NCBI GenBank assembly: GCA_947044405.1
Contig: CAMRHE010000504.1
Location: 607,001-671,000 of the forward strand
Direction: 5' to 3'
Origin: Leptodactylus fallax
Taxonomy: Eukaryota > Chordata > Amphibia > Anura > Leptodactylidae
Length of the DNA stretch: 64,000 nt
Shown here piece by piece: positions 50,480-63,939 of the stretch. Within the stretch, counting starts at the first letter, position 1, and each line of letters begins with the position of its first letter. The notes beneath the pieces were generated by a model that ran no database searches, was not told the origin of the DNA, and was given only the letters and a program-made list of their open reading frames with translations. The translations under genes were made by a program, and so were the position numbers.

Positions 50480-52305
50480 ACTTTTGTGATGTAGCGAAAT
50501 GTTTCATTTTATTCTCTAATTTGTTACTTTCGTCGTCTACAATGTAACACTGAGTGAAATGAGCTGAACCTTCATTATTGCTCATCTCTAATATCCCTTT
50601 TACTTCCAAATGGCGTTTTCTTATCACCGTCATCATTTGTAAGATGGGAAAGCATCTTCATCTCATGATGGTAAATGATAGCAGATAAATGTCATGGCTA
50701 CATTACCGGCGGCCACGTCTAATCGGTATTTACCGCAGTGTAAGGGTTAATGATGATAAGTGATATTTGATCATTAGAGAGTCATTTGTCTTACACTGGT
50801 CCCTGCTGCCTGTTCTTGGCGCTCGGTCTCTCAGTTTTCTCCCCTTTATAGTGAGGCTTCCTTATAATTACTGTGTGCGATGACCCGATATAACTTTTAG
50901 ACTCTAAAAAAGTTCAAAGGTTAAAAGGGTTTCCTAGTAAGGCAACCCCTGGCCATGTGTCCAATAATGAGATGACATAGAGAGGGGTCCCCTTCTTTGG
51001 ACCCCTTCTAAGAGTCAGAGTTGGCTCCTGCTTGGTGGGTCTGGCTCATTTATGTGTTATGTTCACATGACGGAATTTGAGGCCGTCTTCCACCTCGGAT
51101 TCCTCTCCAAATTCTGTCCCTGTGAAACCCGCCATTGGTTTCCTTGCTGATTAGCCCCAGACACAATAGGACTACTCAGCGTGAGTCTTGTGCCGTATGT
51201 TCCGCAGCTGAAACAGACTTGGAATCCACAAGAAGATTGAACAGGACAATTCTTTTTCCACTTTCCGTCACTGCCTTTTGCACCAAACATGCTCTGAACT
51301 GCAGTTGAGAGTCGGGACCTCCAGTGCTTGTATGCCTGACCATTCCTCTAGGTGGCGACCAGGAGCTCTGCACCACTGGCCATGACACCAATTACTGTGG
51401 TAGTAATTAATGCCTTTAGCTTTAGAGTAGTGGGAAGAATTCATTAAAAGAAAACAGAGGAGAGGGGTATGAGCAACGGAGGCAAAAGACAAAAGGGGTG
51501 CCAAAAAGCTGGCAAAGAGATGTGTGTAAAATACTGGCTATAGCAGTGCACTGAACTGTCAGAAAATGCAATAAAGGGTCCATCAACTTAGGGGGCCTCC
51601 AACCATCCTCGTATCCCATGACTGGCCACTTCTACAACATTCTAGTTGTGCCCTTGGGGCAGTAAATGACTGTTCTGTTTACTTTTTTACATTCTTTTAT
51701 TGCCCTGTAATGTTCAGTAACCTCTTCGGTCACCACAAAGTCCAACAATAAGCAGTGGATTGAAAGGAGGGGGATGCAGCTGCAGGTTCTTTCCTGCTAT
51801 GAAACTGCATACTGTGAGAGGGGAGGAGGAGCAGCCCTACCCATTCTGTATGCAGGCACTATAGGGGCACCTCACGCATCTCTCCATCTGATGTGGCTTT
51901 CCAGCTGCCTAGCGAGGGGGTTAAGACTTGATTTGTGGGATTTTCGCTCTGTACCTGGAGTAATGACTTGGGCTTTTCATTTTCTGCCCTGATTTGCAGC
52001 CATTAAGCGTATATAACGTCGTCAGATGTGAAGAACCATCAAAATTTATGCAGACACTAATACTTGTTCTGGTTTTAGTCAGGATGTAGAGAAATGAAGA
52101 TGTAAATGTCACATAAGAGGAAATGTCTTTGATTTACAGATCTCAGGGCAGCCATATCTGTTACTCAGGGATGATTTAGGGATTGTAGGTTTCTGCTCAC
52201 CGTACGTGCGTTGTATTCCTGGTATGTGTGGGAAACCAATTGTACAATATTCAGTCATATACCCTGCAGGAGCTGTAGTTACAGTCAGTGCATTCAGGAC
52301 ACAGG
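50480..52305. other. Intergenic sequence, no gene recognised
   Basis: No gene recognised. Overlapping short minus-strand frames around 51.06-51.6 kb lack any domain. Confidence 0.4.
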
Positions 52306-52307
52306 TC

Positions 52308-53300
52308 AAATAATACTACCATGCAGGGCTCGAATAATACCACCATATAGTGCTCAAATAATACCACCATAGAGTACTAGAATAATACCACTATATAGTG
52401 CTCAAATAATACCACCATAGAGTACTAGAATAATACCACTATATAGTTCTCAAATAATACCACCATAGAATACTAGAATAATACCACTATACACAGGTCA
52501 AATAATACTACCATGCAGGGCTCGAATAATACCACTATATAGTGCTCAAATAATACCACCATAGAGTACTAGACTAATACCACTATACACAGGTCAAATA
52601 ATACTACCATACTGTGCTCAAATAATACCACTATATAGTACTCAAATAAAGCCACCATAGTATACTAGAATAATACCGCTATACACAGGTCAAATAATAC
52701 TACCATACAGTGCTCGAATAATAACACTATATAGTGCTCATATAATACCACCATAGAGTACTAGAATAAAACCACCATATAGTGCTCAAATAATACCACC
52801 ATAGAGTACTAGAATAAAACCACTATATAGTGCTCAAATAATACCACCATAGAGTACTAGAATAATACCACTATACACAGGTCAAATAATACTACCATAC
52901 AGTGCTCAAATAATACCACTATATAGGGCACAAATAATACCACCATAGAATACTAGAATAATACCGCTATACACAGGTCAAATAATACTACCATACAGTG
53001 CTCGAATAATAACACTATATAGTGCTCAAAAAATGCCACCATAGAGTAGTAGAATAATACCACTATAGTGTACTAGAATAATACCAACATTCAGCTATCA
53101 AACAATATCACCATAGAGAGGTCAAGTAATACCACCAAACAGTGCTCAAATAATATTACCATAAGTGCATTCAAGGAAGACCACCATAGAGTCCCCAAAT
53201 AATACCAACATACAGTGCCCAAATAATACTCTCACACATAGCTCATAAAACACCACAATACAGTCCCCAAGTAATACCACCCAACAGTGCTCAAATCAAA
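52308..53300 (-). repeat. 48-bp dimeric minisatellite, inverted relative of 44.7-46.8 kb
   Basis: About 20 units of ctcaaataataccaccatag agtactagaataataccact atatagtg, two ~24-bp halves. Reverse-complemented, it gives the same ggtattatt / agtatgg layout as the 44.66-46.85 kb array. The right third (53.08-53.3 kb) is diverged. Confidence 0.9.
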
Positions 53301-54260
53301 TAATGCCATTCATGATTCAAGCCTATGTTGCATGCCTCTGCCCTGGGACCCTGTCACAAGTGTGAATACGGTTGTAAGTTTCATCATTTCTATATATCGG
53401 CCATGGACACATGATGTTGTGGCTTTAAAGACTAAACCCCTGCCTGGTATGTAATAATTCCATTAATAGGGACTGATGAAAATGTCCACGTTAGCAATCT
53501 GTAATATTCCATTCATAGCTTGTCGGGTCCATACTATACAGAGGCACCATATGGCGGTGCACAGAGTGCCTGTGATTCCATATTATGAGCCCACAGAGAC
53601 TCTTTAAACTGTCATACTACATACGTGGATACTGCCATGTCATGCGTAAGGCCATTTAGCCGCATATAGTGGCCATAAGCCATATCCAGGCTCCTGACAT
53701 GAACCCGGCTCACTCTAGACTGGGAAAAGCTTTTGAAAGACTCGCAGAGGTAAAAGCGACCAGGTGAAGTATCATTTCATTCCCAGCTCCAATCCCCGCT
53801 GAAAGCAGAATAACATTATTTTGACTTGTGGATATTTCCAGCCGGCAAGACTTTAATAGAACCAGGATTTATTGGAGGTCTCTTTATGGTTATAGGTCCT
53901 GGTAAAGCCGTAAGGAGAGAGCGTGGCGGGTGATTTGTATGGCACAGGCTGACGGTATTGTTTACTGATAATTTCTTCAATGCTTAATATTTTTCTATGA
54001 GGCAAAATAAATGAAATCTAGATTATAAATACTACAAAAAAAAAAAAACATTATTAGAAATGTACAAGGATTCCATAAATCTGACATATCCTAATTCACT
54101 GGATTGAAGAATCTACTGGATCAGATGATGTAGAAGAATGTAAAGTTATAGAAAGTGCAAAATAGGCGACTGCTCCATAACACTGGAACAATAAGTAGTG
54201 CCGACACTATAATGTCTATAAAAAATGAGCAGAGCTATGAGAATGGTTTATATATTCTGA
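53301..54260. other. Intergenic sequence, no gene recognised
   Basis: Unique-looking DNA with an A12 run near 54036. No gene recognised. Confidence 0.4.
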
Positions 54261-54264
54261 TACA

Positions 54265-56350
54265 TAGGTGCAGTATTATAATAGTTATATTCTTGTATAT
54301 AGGAGCAGTATTATAGTAGTTATATTCTTGTACATAGGAGTAGTATTATAGTTGTTATATTCTTGTACATAGGAGCAGTATTATAGTAGTTATATTCTTG
54401 TACATAGGGGCAGTATTATAGTAGTTATATTCTTGTACATAGGAGGTAGTATTATAGTAGTTATATTCTTGTACATAGGAGCAGTATTATAGTAGTTATA
54501 TTCTTGTACATAGGAGTAGTATTATAGTAGTTATATTCTTGTACATAGGAGTAGTATTATAGTAGTTATATTTTTGTACATAGGAGTAGTATTATAGTAG
54601 TTATATTCTTGTACATAGGAGTGGTATTATAGTAGTTATATTCTTGTACATAGGGGGCAGTATTATAGTAGTTATATTCTTGTACATAGGGGGTAGTATT
54701 ATAGTAGTTATATTCTTGTACATAGGAGGTTAGTATTATAGTAGTTATATTCTTGTACATAGGAGCAGTATTATAGTAGTTATATTCTTGTACATAGGGG
54801 CAGTATTATAGTAGTTATATTCTTGTACATATGAGCAGTATAATAATAGTTATATTCTTGTACATAGGAGGTAGTATTATAGTAGTTATATTCTTGTACA
54901 TAGGGGGAGTATTATAGTAGTTATATTCTTGTACATAGGAGCAGTATTATGGTAGTTATATTCTTGTACATAGGAGGTAGTATTATAGCAGTTATATTCT
55001 TGTACATAGGAGTAGTATTATAGTAGTTATATTCTTGTACATAGGAGCAGTATTATAGCAGTTATATTCTTGTACATAGGAGCAGTATTATAGTAGTTAT
55101 ATTCTTGTACATAGGGGCAGTATTATAGTAGTTATATTCTTGTACATAGGAGCAGTATTATAGTAGTTATATTCTTGTACATAGGAGCAGTATTATAGTA
55201 GTTATATTCTTGTACATAGGAGCAGTATTATAGTAGTTATATTCTTGTACATAGGAGCAGTATTATAGTAGTTATATTCTTGTACATAGGGGGCAGTATT
55301 ATAGTAGTTATATTCTTGTACATAGGAGTAGTATTATAGTAGTTATATTCTTGTACATAGCAGTATTATAGTAGTTATATTCTTGTTACATAGGAGTAAT
55401 ATTATAGTAGTTATATTCCTGTACATAGGAGCAGTATTATAACAGTTATATTCTTGTACATAGCAGTATTATAGTAGTTATATTATTCTTGTACATAGGG
55501 TTGTACATAGGAGTAATATCCTGTACATAGTCAGTTATATTCTTGTACATAGGAGCAGTATTATAGTAGTTATATTCTTGTACATAGGGGGCAGTATTAT
55601 AGTAGTTATATTCTTGTACATAGGAGCAGTATTATAGTAGTTATATTCTTGTACATAGGAGCAGTATTATAGTAGTTATATTCTTGTACATAGGAGTAGT
55701 ATTATAGTAGTTATATTTTTGTACATAGGAGCAGTATTATAGTAGTTATATTCTTGTACATAGGGGCAGTATTATAGTATTTATATTCTTGTACATAGGG
55801 GCAGTATTATAGTAGTTATATTCTTGTACATAGGAGCAGTATTATAGTAGTTATATTCTTGTACATAGGAGCAGTTATTATAGTAGTTATATTATTGTAC
55901 ATAGGAGCAGTATTATAGTAGTTATATTCTTGTACATAGGAGCAGTATTATAGTAGTTATATTCTTGTACATAGGAGTAGTATTATAGTAGTTATATTCT
56001 TGTACATAGGAGCAGTATTATAGTAGTTATATTCTTGTACATAGGAGCAGTATTATAGTAGTTATATTCTTGTACATAGGATTAGTATTATAGTAGTTAT
56101 ATTCTTGTGCATAGGAGCAGTATTATACTAGTTATATTCTTGTACATAGGAGCAGTATTATAGTAGTTATATTCTTGTACATAGGAGCAGTATTATAGTA
56201 GTTATATTCTTGTACATAGGAGCTGTATTATAGTAGTTATATTCTTGTACATAGGAGCAGTATTATAGTAGTTATATTCTTGTAGATAGGGGTAGTATTA
56301 TCATAGTTATATTCTTGTAGATAGGGGGCAGTATTATAGTAGCTATATTC
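54265..56350 (-). repeat. ~35-bp minisatellite, inverted copy of 4.4-6.2 kb family
   Basis: About 60 units of tagtagttatattcttgtac ataggagcagtatta. Its reverse complement is the unit at 4441-6245. One scrambled stretch (about 55480-55540) has a partial duplication of the ttgtacatagg segment. Units are highly similar. Confidence 0.96.
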
Positions 56351-57595
56351 TTTAAGCTAGATACAGTATAGTATTGTCTGTGCCATATTACGCTCCCTGT
56401 AGTTTCTGTGCTACACTATGAGCCTATATCAGTATTGTCTCACTATCTTTACTTTCCCTGCTCCTCTAAGTGTCCCTCCTGTTGCACTTTCCAGCTTCTC
56501 CTTGCTTTGTAAAAGTACAGCCAAGTATGTAATCATAGTTCTGAAATGTCACAAAGCAAGAGGAGAAAATAACATTTGTCCCTGAGCTTCACGTTCCCGC
56601 GGTTGATAAATGACCCCTGTGACATCTAAAGAGCCAATGAAGCCTGGGCGAATGTGCCGTTATAATGATGTAGCGGGCTTCATAACTACAGAACATGTAT
56701 AAATGTATGCATAAAAGTTAACAATATCATTTATAATCATGGCGGAGACGGCGCAGAATCTTCTGCCGGAGAATGGAGAAGCCCTGATAATAAATCATAC
56801 AATGTGACAGAGTGAAGGAGCGGAGATTTTGGCAAGCTGAGCCTCCTTCTATCATTCTCTAATTGTCATTCAGGCTCGCAGTGCAGATGAATGCTCGCTG
56901 GAATATAAGGCTGTGATAAATATAAGAAAGGTATTCTTTGTTACCCGGATTGTGAGGCGCACAGTAGGAGACGAGGATTCTCAGTGTGCACATGCAAATC
57001 AGCTTGTAACAAAGTGTCCCTGTTCCCTGTACCCCAATCCCGCACCCCTCCCCCATCACCACAGGCTCACACTAATCCTCTGGAGCTCCAGCTGCTTATT
57101 ACTGGGGAGGGGGCTGTAATGTCTTGTCTCCCCCTCACCTGGGATGTTATCTGCTCCCTGTAAATATTCTGTAGGAATTCTGGGCAATTTAAAGGAATCT
57201 TATCCTGTATGGCGGTACGAGTTGTATGGATGTCCTGCAATTCCCTCCAATACATGCAGAAGAGTCCAGGACCATGATGCTTTGCAGCAGTGACCAAACT
57301 GGTATATTTCAGTGGAGCTTCCTCAGATTCCTCTTTTGTTACCATCTATGGGAAGGGGTAAAGTTCAGATCCCCCAGTGCATAGATATCTGATGATCTGA
57401 CGTACACGCGGTTTAGGTTCTTTATCTATGTTCTCCCATAATTCACTGCAGTGGGGTCATAACCAGGGCTATAGGGGCTGTTCCCCCCACTGAGAGGTCA
57501 CTGGACGCCCCTGTGCGAAAGTTGGAGCAGCAGCACCCCCCAAACCCCCCACCCTGGATAAACATGTACCCAGGAATAGTCTTAGGGCCCAGTGT
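56351..57595. other. Intergenic sequence, no gene recognised
   Basis: No gene recognised. 56580-56920 is GC-richer, unique-looking and non-repetitive. Confidence 0.4.
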
Positions 57596-57599
57596 GTGT

Positions 57600-58345
57600 T
57601 ATACTTTTGTGGACTATATTGCACTGTTTGTTCACTATTACTCAGTTATATGGCTGTATATACTGTATATGTGCATTGTGTGTGTTGTACTTTGTGTACT
57701 ATATACAGTAGCTCTAGCATTGCTGTACTATATGGCAATATTAGTTATGTACCACATTACATAGGTTTTATATATGACTGTATATACTGCAGGCGTGCAC
57801 TGTATTTATTGTTATTTTGTCTATTATATTGCACTATTATTTCTGTACTAATTTGCACTAGTATCTGTATGCCTTATGGCACTAGCATTTGTGTACTATA
57901 TAGCTCTAGTATCTGTGTACTACATGACACTATTATTTCTGAACCATAAGACACCAGTATTTGTGTACTATATCACTCTATTGTTTTTGTACTATATGGC
58001 ACTATTATTTGTGTACTATATGACACTATTTTTTCTATATTATATGACCCTAGTATTTGTGTACTATATGGCACTGTTATGTATATGCTATATGACACTA
58101 TTATGTGTGTACTATATGGCACTATTATGTATATGCTATATGACACTATTACTGTATGTGTTTACTATATGGCACTATTGTTTCTGCGCTTTATGGTACT
58201 AGTATTTGTGTACTACATGGAACTAGTATTTTTGCACTATTTGGCACTGGTATTTGTGTACTACTTTTATTCTGTACTATTTGGCACTAAAATTTGTGCA
58301 CTATATTGAATTGTTATTCAGGTTTTATATAGCTGTATACATATG
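57600..58345. repeat. Degenerate minisatellite (tgtactatatggcactatta)
   Basis: Units of about 24-36 bp of the form gtgtactatatggcactatt atttc, best preserved at 57830-58270. The 70-117-codon frames here are periodic and share no known domain. Confidence 0.88.
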
Positions 58346-59203
58346 TGCAATATGTGTTGTACTATCCTTTTGCACTGGGATGGAGGTATTACTTAGGAAG
58401 ATTAATGCAAAATTATTTTGCAAGTATGATGGCAGTTCTGTACAGTTGGGCGGTGACTATATACATTGCCTAGTATTGTAGCTTTCACCACTCTTGATCT
58501 GTCTTCACTGCAGCAAATTTTCAAAGTCCTCCAATTTGGGGCGGGGCCTTAAGATCTGTTCATCCTGAAATTCTTGGACTATGTATAGAATTCTAAAGCT
58601 ACAGTGAAGACTGACATTCAGAGCAAATGAAAAAATAAGGTCAAGGGAGTGAACTCTACGTAACGGTAATGGTAACCACTAGTGACGGTCGTCCAATAGC
58701 TTTAGCGACTGTGTTACTAAAGTGTTCATTCACAGAGCAGACAGAGACTTGTAGCCCCCCAAAATTTGGAGGACCCCCCAACCCTTCTCTTTTCATTTGT
58801 AATGAGAGGCAGACTCCGCCATTAGAAATTAGGTCACATAGCAGTTGGGGAACTCTGATCAACATCCCATTCTCCTTTCATTTTAAATTAGAAAGATAAA
58901 TATGCAAATTGATAGTGAAATGTTAATAAATGTAATTAAAATATGTTATTTTCCATTCCACTGCTTAAGGGGAAAAAAAAATCTAATTGTTATAAAAAAG
59001 AATGTGTTTAGCATAAGGTTACGGAGAACGAACGTGATGGCATGAAATAACAGATGAAAGCCCCGCGCGCTGAGAATGGAAATAAATGAGCGTCTGCTCC
59101 ACGCGGAGAGTGGCGGCCATCGCATCACGTCACATCCACCATCTCCCTGTGGAACGGCAAGAAGGTCCGGAGAAAAAGTCCCATCATTCCCAGCTGCCAT
59201 TTC
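58346..59203. other. Intergenic sequence, no gene recognised
   Basis: Unique-looking. No gene recognised. Confidence 0.4.
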
Positions 59204-59830
59204 TTAAAGGGATTGTCTTATGAGGACTCACTGGAGGGCGACCATCAATCATACATAGAGGATATGGTGACACCTGGTCCTTGGAGCGCCATATGGTCCG
59301 ATAGGTATAAGTAGGCCAGTACTGTGACAGTTGGAGGGTCCTCTACATGGTAGTCATTTAAAGGGAGTGTGTCACCAGAACCCAACATGTCAACCAAGCC
59401 CCGATAGATAGGTTAGGGTCACCTGAATCAAACAGTGTTTCACCCATGTAAATCGCTGCCTTCATTGCCGAGATATTGCTGTTTTTGTTCATATGCAAAT
59501 GAGCTCTTTGGAGACGCCATTTCTAAAAACAGGTCATTTGTACGCTGACAAAAACAGCAATATCTTGGCAACGGAGGCCCCGATTTACAAGGGGAAAAGA
59601 CCATTAAATTCAGGCAACCCTAAACTATCTATGTACTGGGGTGATTGCTGGGTTTTGGTGACCACTCCCTTTAAGCGATCGCTCATATGTCTGCCAAAAT
59701 AGGAGACTCTCTTATATATTGGATCCATACTGTGACTCTTAGAGGAGGATTCCTGGTAGTGACCCCCCCCACCCAATAATGTTAATATGTCCTAATCGGA
59801 TCTATGGACTTGATTTGCCAACCCCTTTAA
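59204..59830. mobile_element. T2-like MITE, outer, with TTAA duplication
   Basis: TTAA at 59204-59207 is followed by AGGGATTGTCTTATGAGGAC; the other end reads (minus strand) AGGGGTTGGCAAATCAAGTC next to TTAA at 59827-59830. TTAA plus AGGR ends fit the T2 family of MITEs described in Xenopus. A second MITE of the same type is inserted within it. Pairing of the two outer ends is inferred. Confidence 0.6.
59358..59674. mobile_element. T2-like MITE nested in the outer one
   Basis: TTAA (59358-59361), then AGGGAGTGTGTCACCAGAAC, ending with the inverse match ggttttggtgaccactccct and TTAA (59671-59674). The arms are about 22 bp with few mismatches. An inner inverted pair (caatatctcgg-like) adds secondary structure. 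Confidence 0.8.
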
Positions 59831-60835
59831 AGGGTGGAAACAGCTGAAGTGCCCTGTGCAAAAATTTGTATGGGCCCCTTACAAGTATAGGGGCCCCTTC
59901 CTTTCCAATAGCTCATCAGGCACCCATTTTATGTCTCTGAAACAGTTTGCTAAGGGTGGGTTCACACTTGCGCCGGAGTCCGTCCGCCACGAATCCGACT
60001 GAAAAGCTTGGAAAACTGTAAAGGGACTGGATAGGGAAAGGTTTGCGACCATTGCTTAAAAACCCGCCTCTGAGGACACTGTTAGGACTGGATGGGTTGC
60101 AAAGTCTAGTCCAGTAGGTGAATATCCTGAATCTTCACCCCAAGTGTTGTGTGAAATTAGTCTTTAAAAAAAAAGTCATAATAAAAAAATAAATAAATAA
60201 ATTAGATTAAAAGAAAATTTGCGAAAAATAAGAAAAAAATATTGCAAAAATCAACAAAAAAAACACTAAATCAGTCTCCAGTTATCACTATAAGTTAAAA
60301 AGACAAAAACAGTAGACATGTATGTGATGTATGTATGTGATGCGGTGACCCCAGAGGACTCCGCTGTACCCCGAGTCTGGCCCCCCCTATAATATACACT
60401 GCTCTTCATTAGCCGGTGGCAGCGCGGATTGTCTGTCCCTGTAATTCTGCGCCAGATTACGGTATTTTTATTTATTTCTGGCAGATCTGTTCCGCTTAGC
60501 TGTGATTTATTTTCCTTTACAGTGCGGTATAAATAACCCGTCACTCCATTGTCCTCATTTCTATGATATATATTCCTGCCTGGCTCCAAACTTTGTAATT
60601 ATTGTGACCACAGTTTCCATGTCTGCGTCGCAAAATTGAAAATTGTTTTTTTATGCAATGTTTTGGGTGGATATTTTAAAAGAAAAGGAATCTAGAAATA
60701 TCATTGTAAAGGCTCTAACGTACAGTATATAATGGCGGCGCGGTATGGTAATATACTGCATGACATTGCTACATGGTGACAATGAGGAATTATAAATAAG
60801 AGCGTGAATTGTGACGTCATCAGCTCATTGTAAAG
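59831..60835. other. Intergenic sequence, no gene recognised
   Basis: At about 59953 gggtgggttcacacttgcgc resembles one end of a TIR element whose partner I could not find. An A-rich tract lies at about 60160-60270. The 107-codon minus-strand frame at 60266-60589 has no domain signature. Confidence 0.4.
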
Positions 60836-60839
60836 CACT

Positions 60840-62285
60840 GTTATGTGTGCACTATATGGCGATATTATAAAGCACCATATGATAATATACTACATAGCAT
60901 AGTCACATCTGACTGTATGGCACTATGAAAGTCAATATTAAAAAAGATACAATGTAGTAGTACGTTGTGCGCTACTGCTATATAGTGACTATATGCAACT
61001 AGAAATAAAGCTGTCAGGTATTATATGATAGTATTACATGAGCACTATATGTTAGTGTTATGGACATTCATTATAAGTTTCTATATGATAGTATTAGATG
61101 AGCAGTATACGGTACTGTTATACAGTATGTTCGCTATAAGGTACTATACGATAGCATTATATGAGCACTATATGTGAGCGTTATGCACTACATGTATTAT
61201 AAGGTATTATATGATAGTATTACATGAGCACTATATGTTAGAGTTATGGACATTCATTATAAGGTACTATATGATAGTGTTATATGAGTAGTATACAGTA
61301 CTGTTATACAGTATGTTCGCTATAAGGTACTATATGATAGTATTACATGAGCACTATATGTGAGTGTTATGCAGTACATGTATTATAGGGTACTATATGA
61401 TAGTATTATATGAGCAGTATACAGTACTGTTATACAGTATGTTCGCTATAAGGTATTATATGATAGTATTACATGAGCACTATATGTGAGTGTTATGCAC
61501 TACATGTATTATAGGGTACTATATGATAGTATTATATGAGCAGTATACAGTACTGTTATACGGTATAGTCGCTATAAGGTATTATATGATAGTATTACAT
61601 GAGCACTATATGTGAGTGTTATGCACTACATGTATTATAGGGTACTATATGATAGTATTATATGAGTAGTATACAGTACTGTTATACAGTATAGTCGCTA
61701 TAAGGTATTATATGATAGTATTACATGAGCACTATATGTGAGTGTTATGCAGTACATGTATTATAGGGTACTATATGATAGTATTATATGAGCAGTATAC
61801 AGTACTGTTATACAGTATGTTCGCTATAAGGTATTATATGATAGTATTACATGAGCACTATATGTGAGTGTTATGCAGTACATGTATTATAGGGTACTAT
61901 ATGATAGTATTATATGAGCAGTATACAGTACTGTTATACGGTATGGTCACTATAAGGTATTATATGATAGTATTACATGAGCACTATATGTGAGTGTTAT
62001 GCAGTACATGTATTATAGGGTACTATATGATAGTATTATATGAGCAGTATACAGTACTGTTATACGGTATGGTCACTATAAGGTATTATATGATAGTATT
62101 ACATGAGCACTATATGTGAGTGTTATGCAGTACATGTATTATAGGGTACTATATGATAGTATTATATGAGCAGTATACAGTACTGTTATACGGTATGGTC
62201 ACTATAAGGTATTATATGATAGTATTACATGAGCACTATATGTGAGTGTTATGCACTACGTGTATTATAGGGTACTATATGACGG
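60840..62285 (+). repeat. 126-bp dimeric tandem array
   Basis: About ten copies of a ~126-bp unit made of two ~63-bp halves: gtactatatgatagtattat atgagcagtatacag... and gtattatatgatagtattac atgagcactatatg... Markers (c)gctataaggt recur at 61317, 61443, 61570, 61695, 61821, 61947, 62072 and 62198. The first ~400 bp are more diverged. Confidence 0.94.
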
Positions 62286-62289
62286 CATA

Positions 62290-63130
62290 ATTTCTTGTAC
62301 TATAGATGTTCACTGCACTGTGCCACCTTATCATTCATTTTATCATCTTCCATATGGGGAGAATGTGGATGGGGCTGGACATATCTTGAGTTCCTGAGGA
62401 AACGTTCCTCTATATTTAGAGAATGATCTGAAGAACTTTGTCACTCTCTGGAGATCCTGCAGCTATTTGCATGTTCTGTTCTCTACTGAAGATGGGCTGA
62501 ACATGACTGCTGCCTCCCCGGGGGATGGCTGGTGCTGGAGGTGCAGCACACCTGGAAGGAATGGAAAAGAAGCTGACATGTTGATGCTTATCTAGATGTC
62601 CGGAACATTTACAGGGAAGTCTCCGGAGATCTGCAAAGTGTTTACCAGTCTGCCAAGTTTATGGAAACTTGTAGGATCTGCGAAACTTCACAGGTAGCTC
62701 AGTAGACATTTGCAGAACATTACAGGTGAATCTCTGGAGCTCTGCAGAACATTCCAGGCAGTACCAGAGGATCTCTTAAAGGGACTTTATGTGCCAACGG
62801 TGAAGAGAAGTTCTACAACTAATAGACTTTATGATTCAGTACGTTGTTTCAATGTCTCTGCTAACTGTCAGTGAATAGGAACATTGCAGAACTAATACTT
62901 ATGACTGCTGAGGATTTGTTACCATTGTAACCAATACTCATTCACAACAACTGAGACAGAGTCCAGTGCTTGAGAAAGGTTCGGGTTGAACTGATGGTCA
63001 TGTCAAGTCCACTTTTTTGCATTCATTTTGGAATTCTGCCTCTTTTTTATTTTGCTATTTTGGTCATTTTGCCACTGAGTGAAGGCTTACACCCATTGTG
63101 CATAGTTACATCGTGCTGCGATCTTCTAGG
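62290..63130. other. Intergenic sequence, no gene recognised
   Basis: Contains a mildly repetitive stretch at 62600-62790 (tctgcagaacattccagg-like phrases, about 50-60-bp spacing). No gene recognised. Confidence 0.4.
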
Positions 63131-63135
63131 TACTA

Positions 63136-63239
63136 GAAAGATAGATATGAGATAGAAGATCGATAGGTCAATAAACAGATAGGTCAGTATAAGATGGATA
63201 GAAAGATAGATATGAAAGATAGCTAGATAGATAGATATG

Positions 63240-63276
<37 letters not shown>

Positions 63277-63288
63277 TGAGATAGATTG

Positions 63289-63341
<53 letters not shown>

Positions 63342-63401
63342 TAGATAGATAGATGGATAGATAGATAGATAGATATGGAGATAGATAGATAGATAGATAT
63401 G

Positions 63402-63468
<67 letters not shown>

Positions 63469-63616
63469 AGATGAGATAGATATGAGATAGATATGTAGAT
63501 AGATAGATAGATAGATAGATATGAGATAGATAGATAGATATGAGATAGATAGATAGATATGAGATAGATAGATAGATAGATATGAGATAGATAGAAAAGA
63601 TAGATAGATAGATATG

Positions 63617-63662
<46 letters not shown>

Positions 63663-63772
63663 GAGATAGATAGATATGATAGATAGATAGAAAGATAGAT
63701 AGATAGATATGAGATAGATAGATAGATAGAAGATAGATAGATATGAGATAGATAGATAGATAGATAGAAATG

Positions 63773-63811
<39 letters not shown>

Positions 63812-63815
63812 AATG

Positions 63816-63852
<37 letters not shown>

Positions 63853-63890
63853 TGAGATAAAAAAGATAGATAGATAGATATGAAATGTTT
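63136..63890 (-). repeat. (GATA)n microsatellite, inverse of 42.8-44.3 kb
   Basis: GATA repeats with the same atatgagatagat interruptions, i.e. the reverse complement of the 42777-44262 compound repeat. The 282- and 263-codon minus-strand frames are artefacts. Confidence 0.97.
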
Positions 63891-63939
63891 TGCACTAACT
63901 TGTGTCATCCAGGAATAGCAGTAAATGGATGATACAGTA

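Noticed and set aside
57513..58481. Tyr/Leu/Ile-rich plus-strand frames resembling membrane proteins
   Set aside because: They follow the degenerate tgtactatatggcactatt array and their hydrophobicity is a composition effect.
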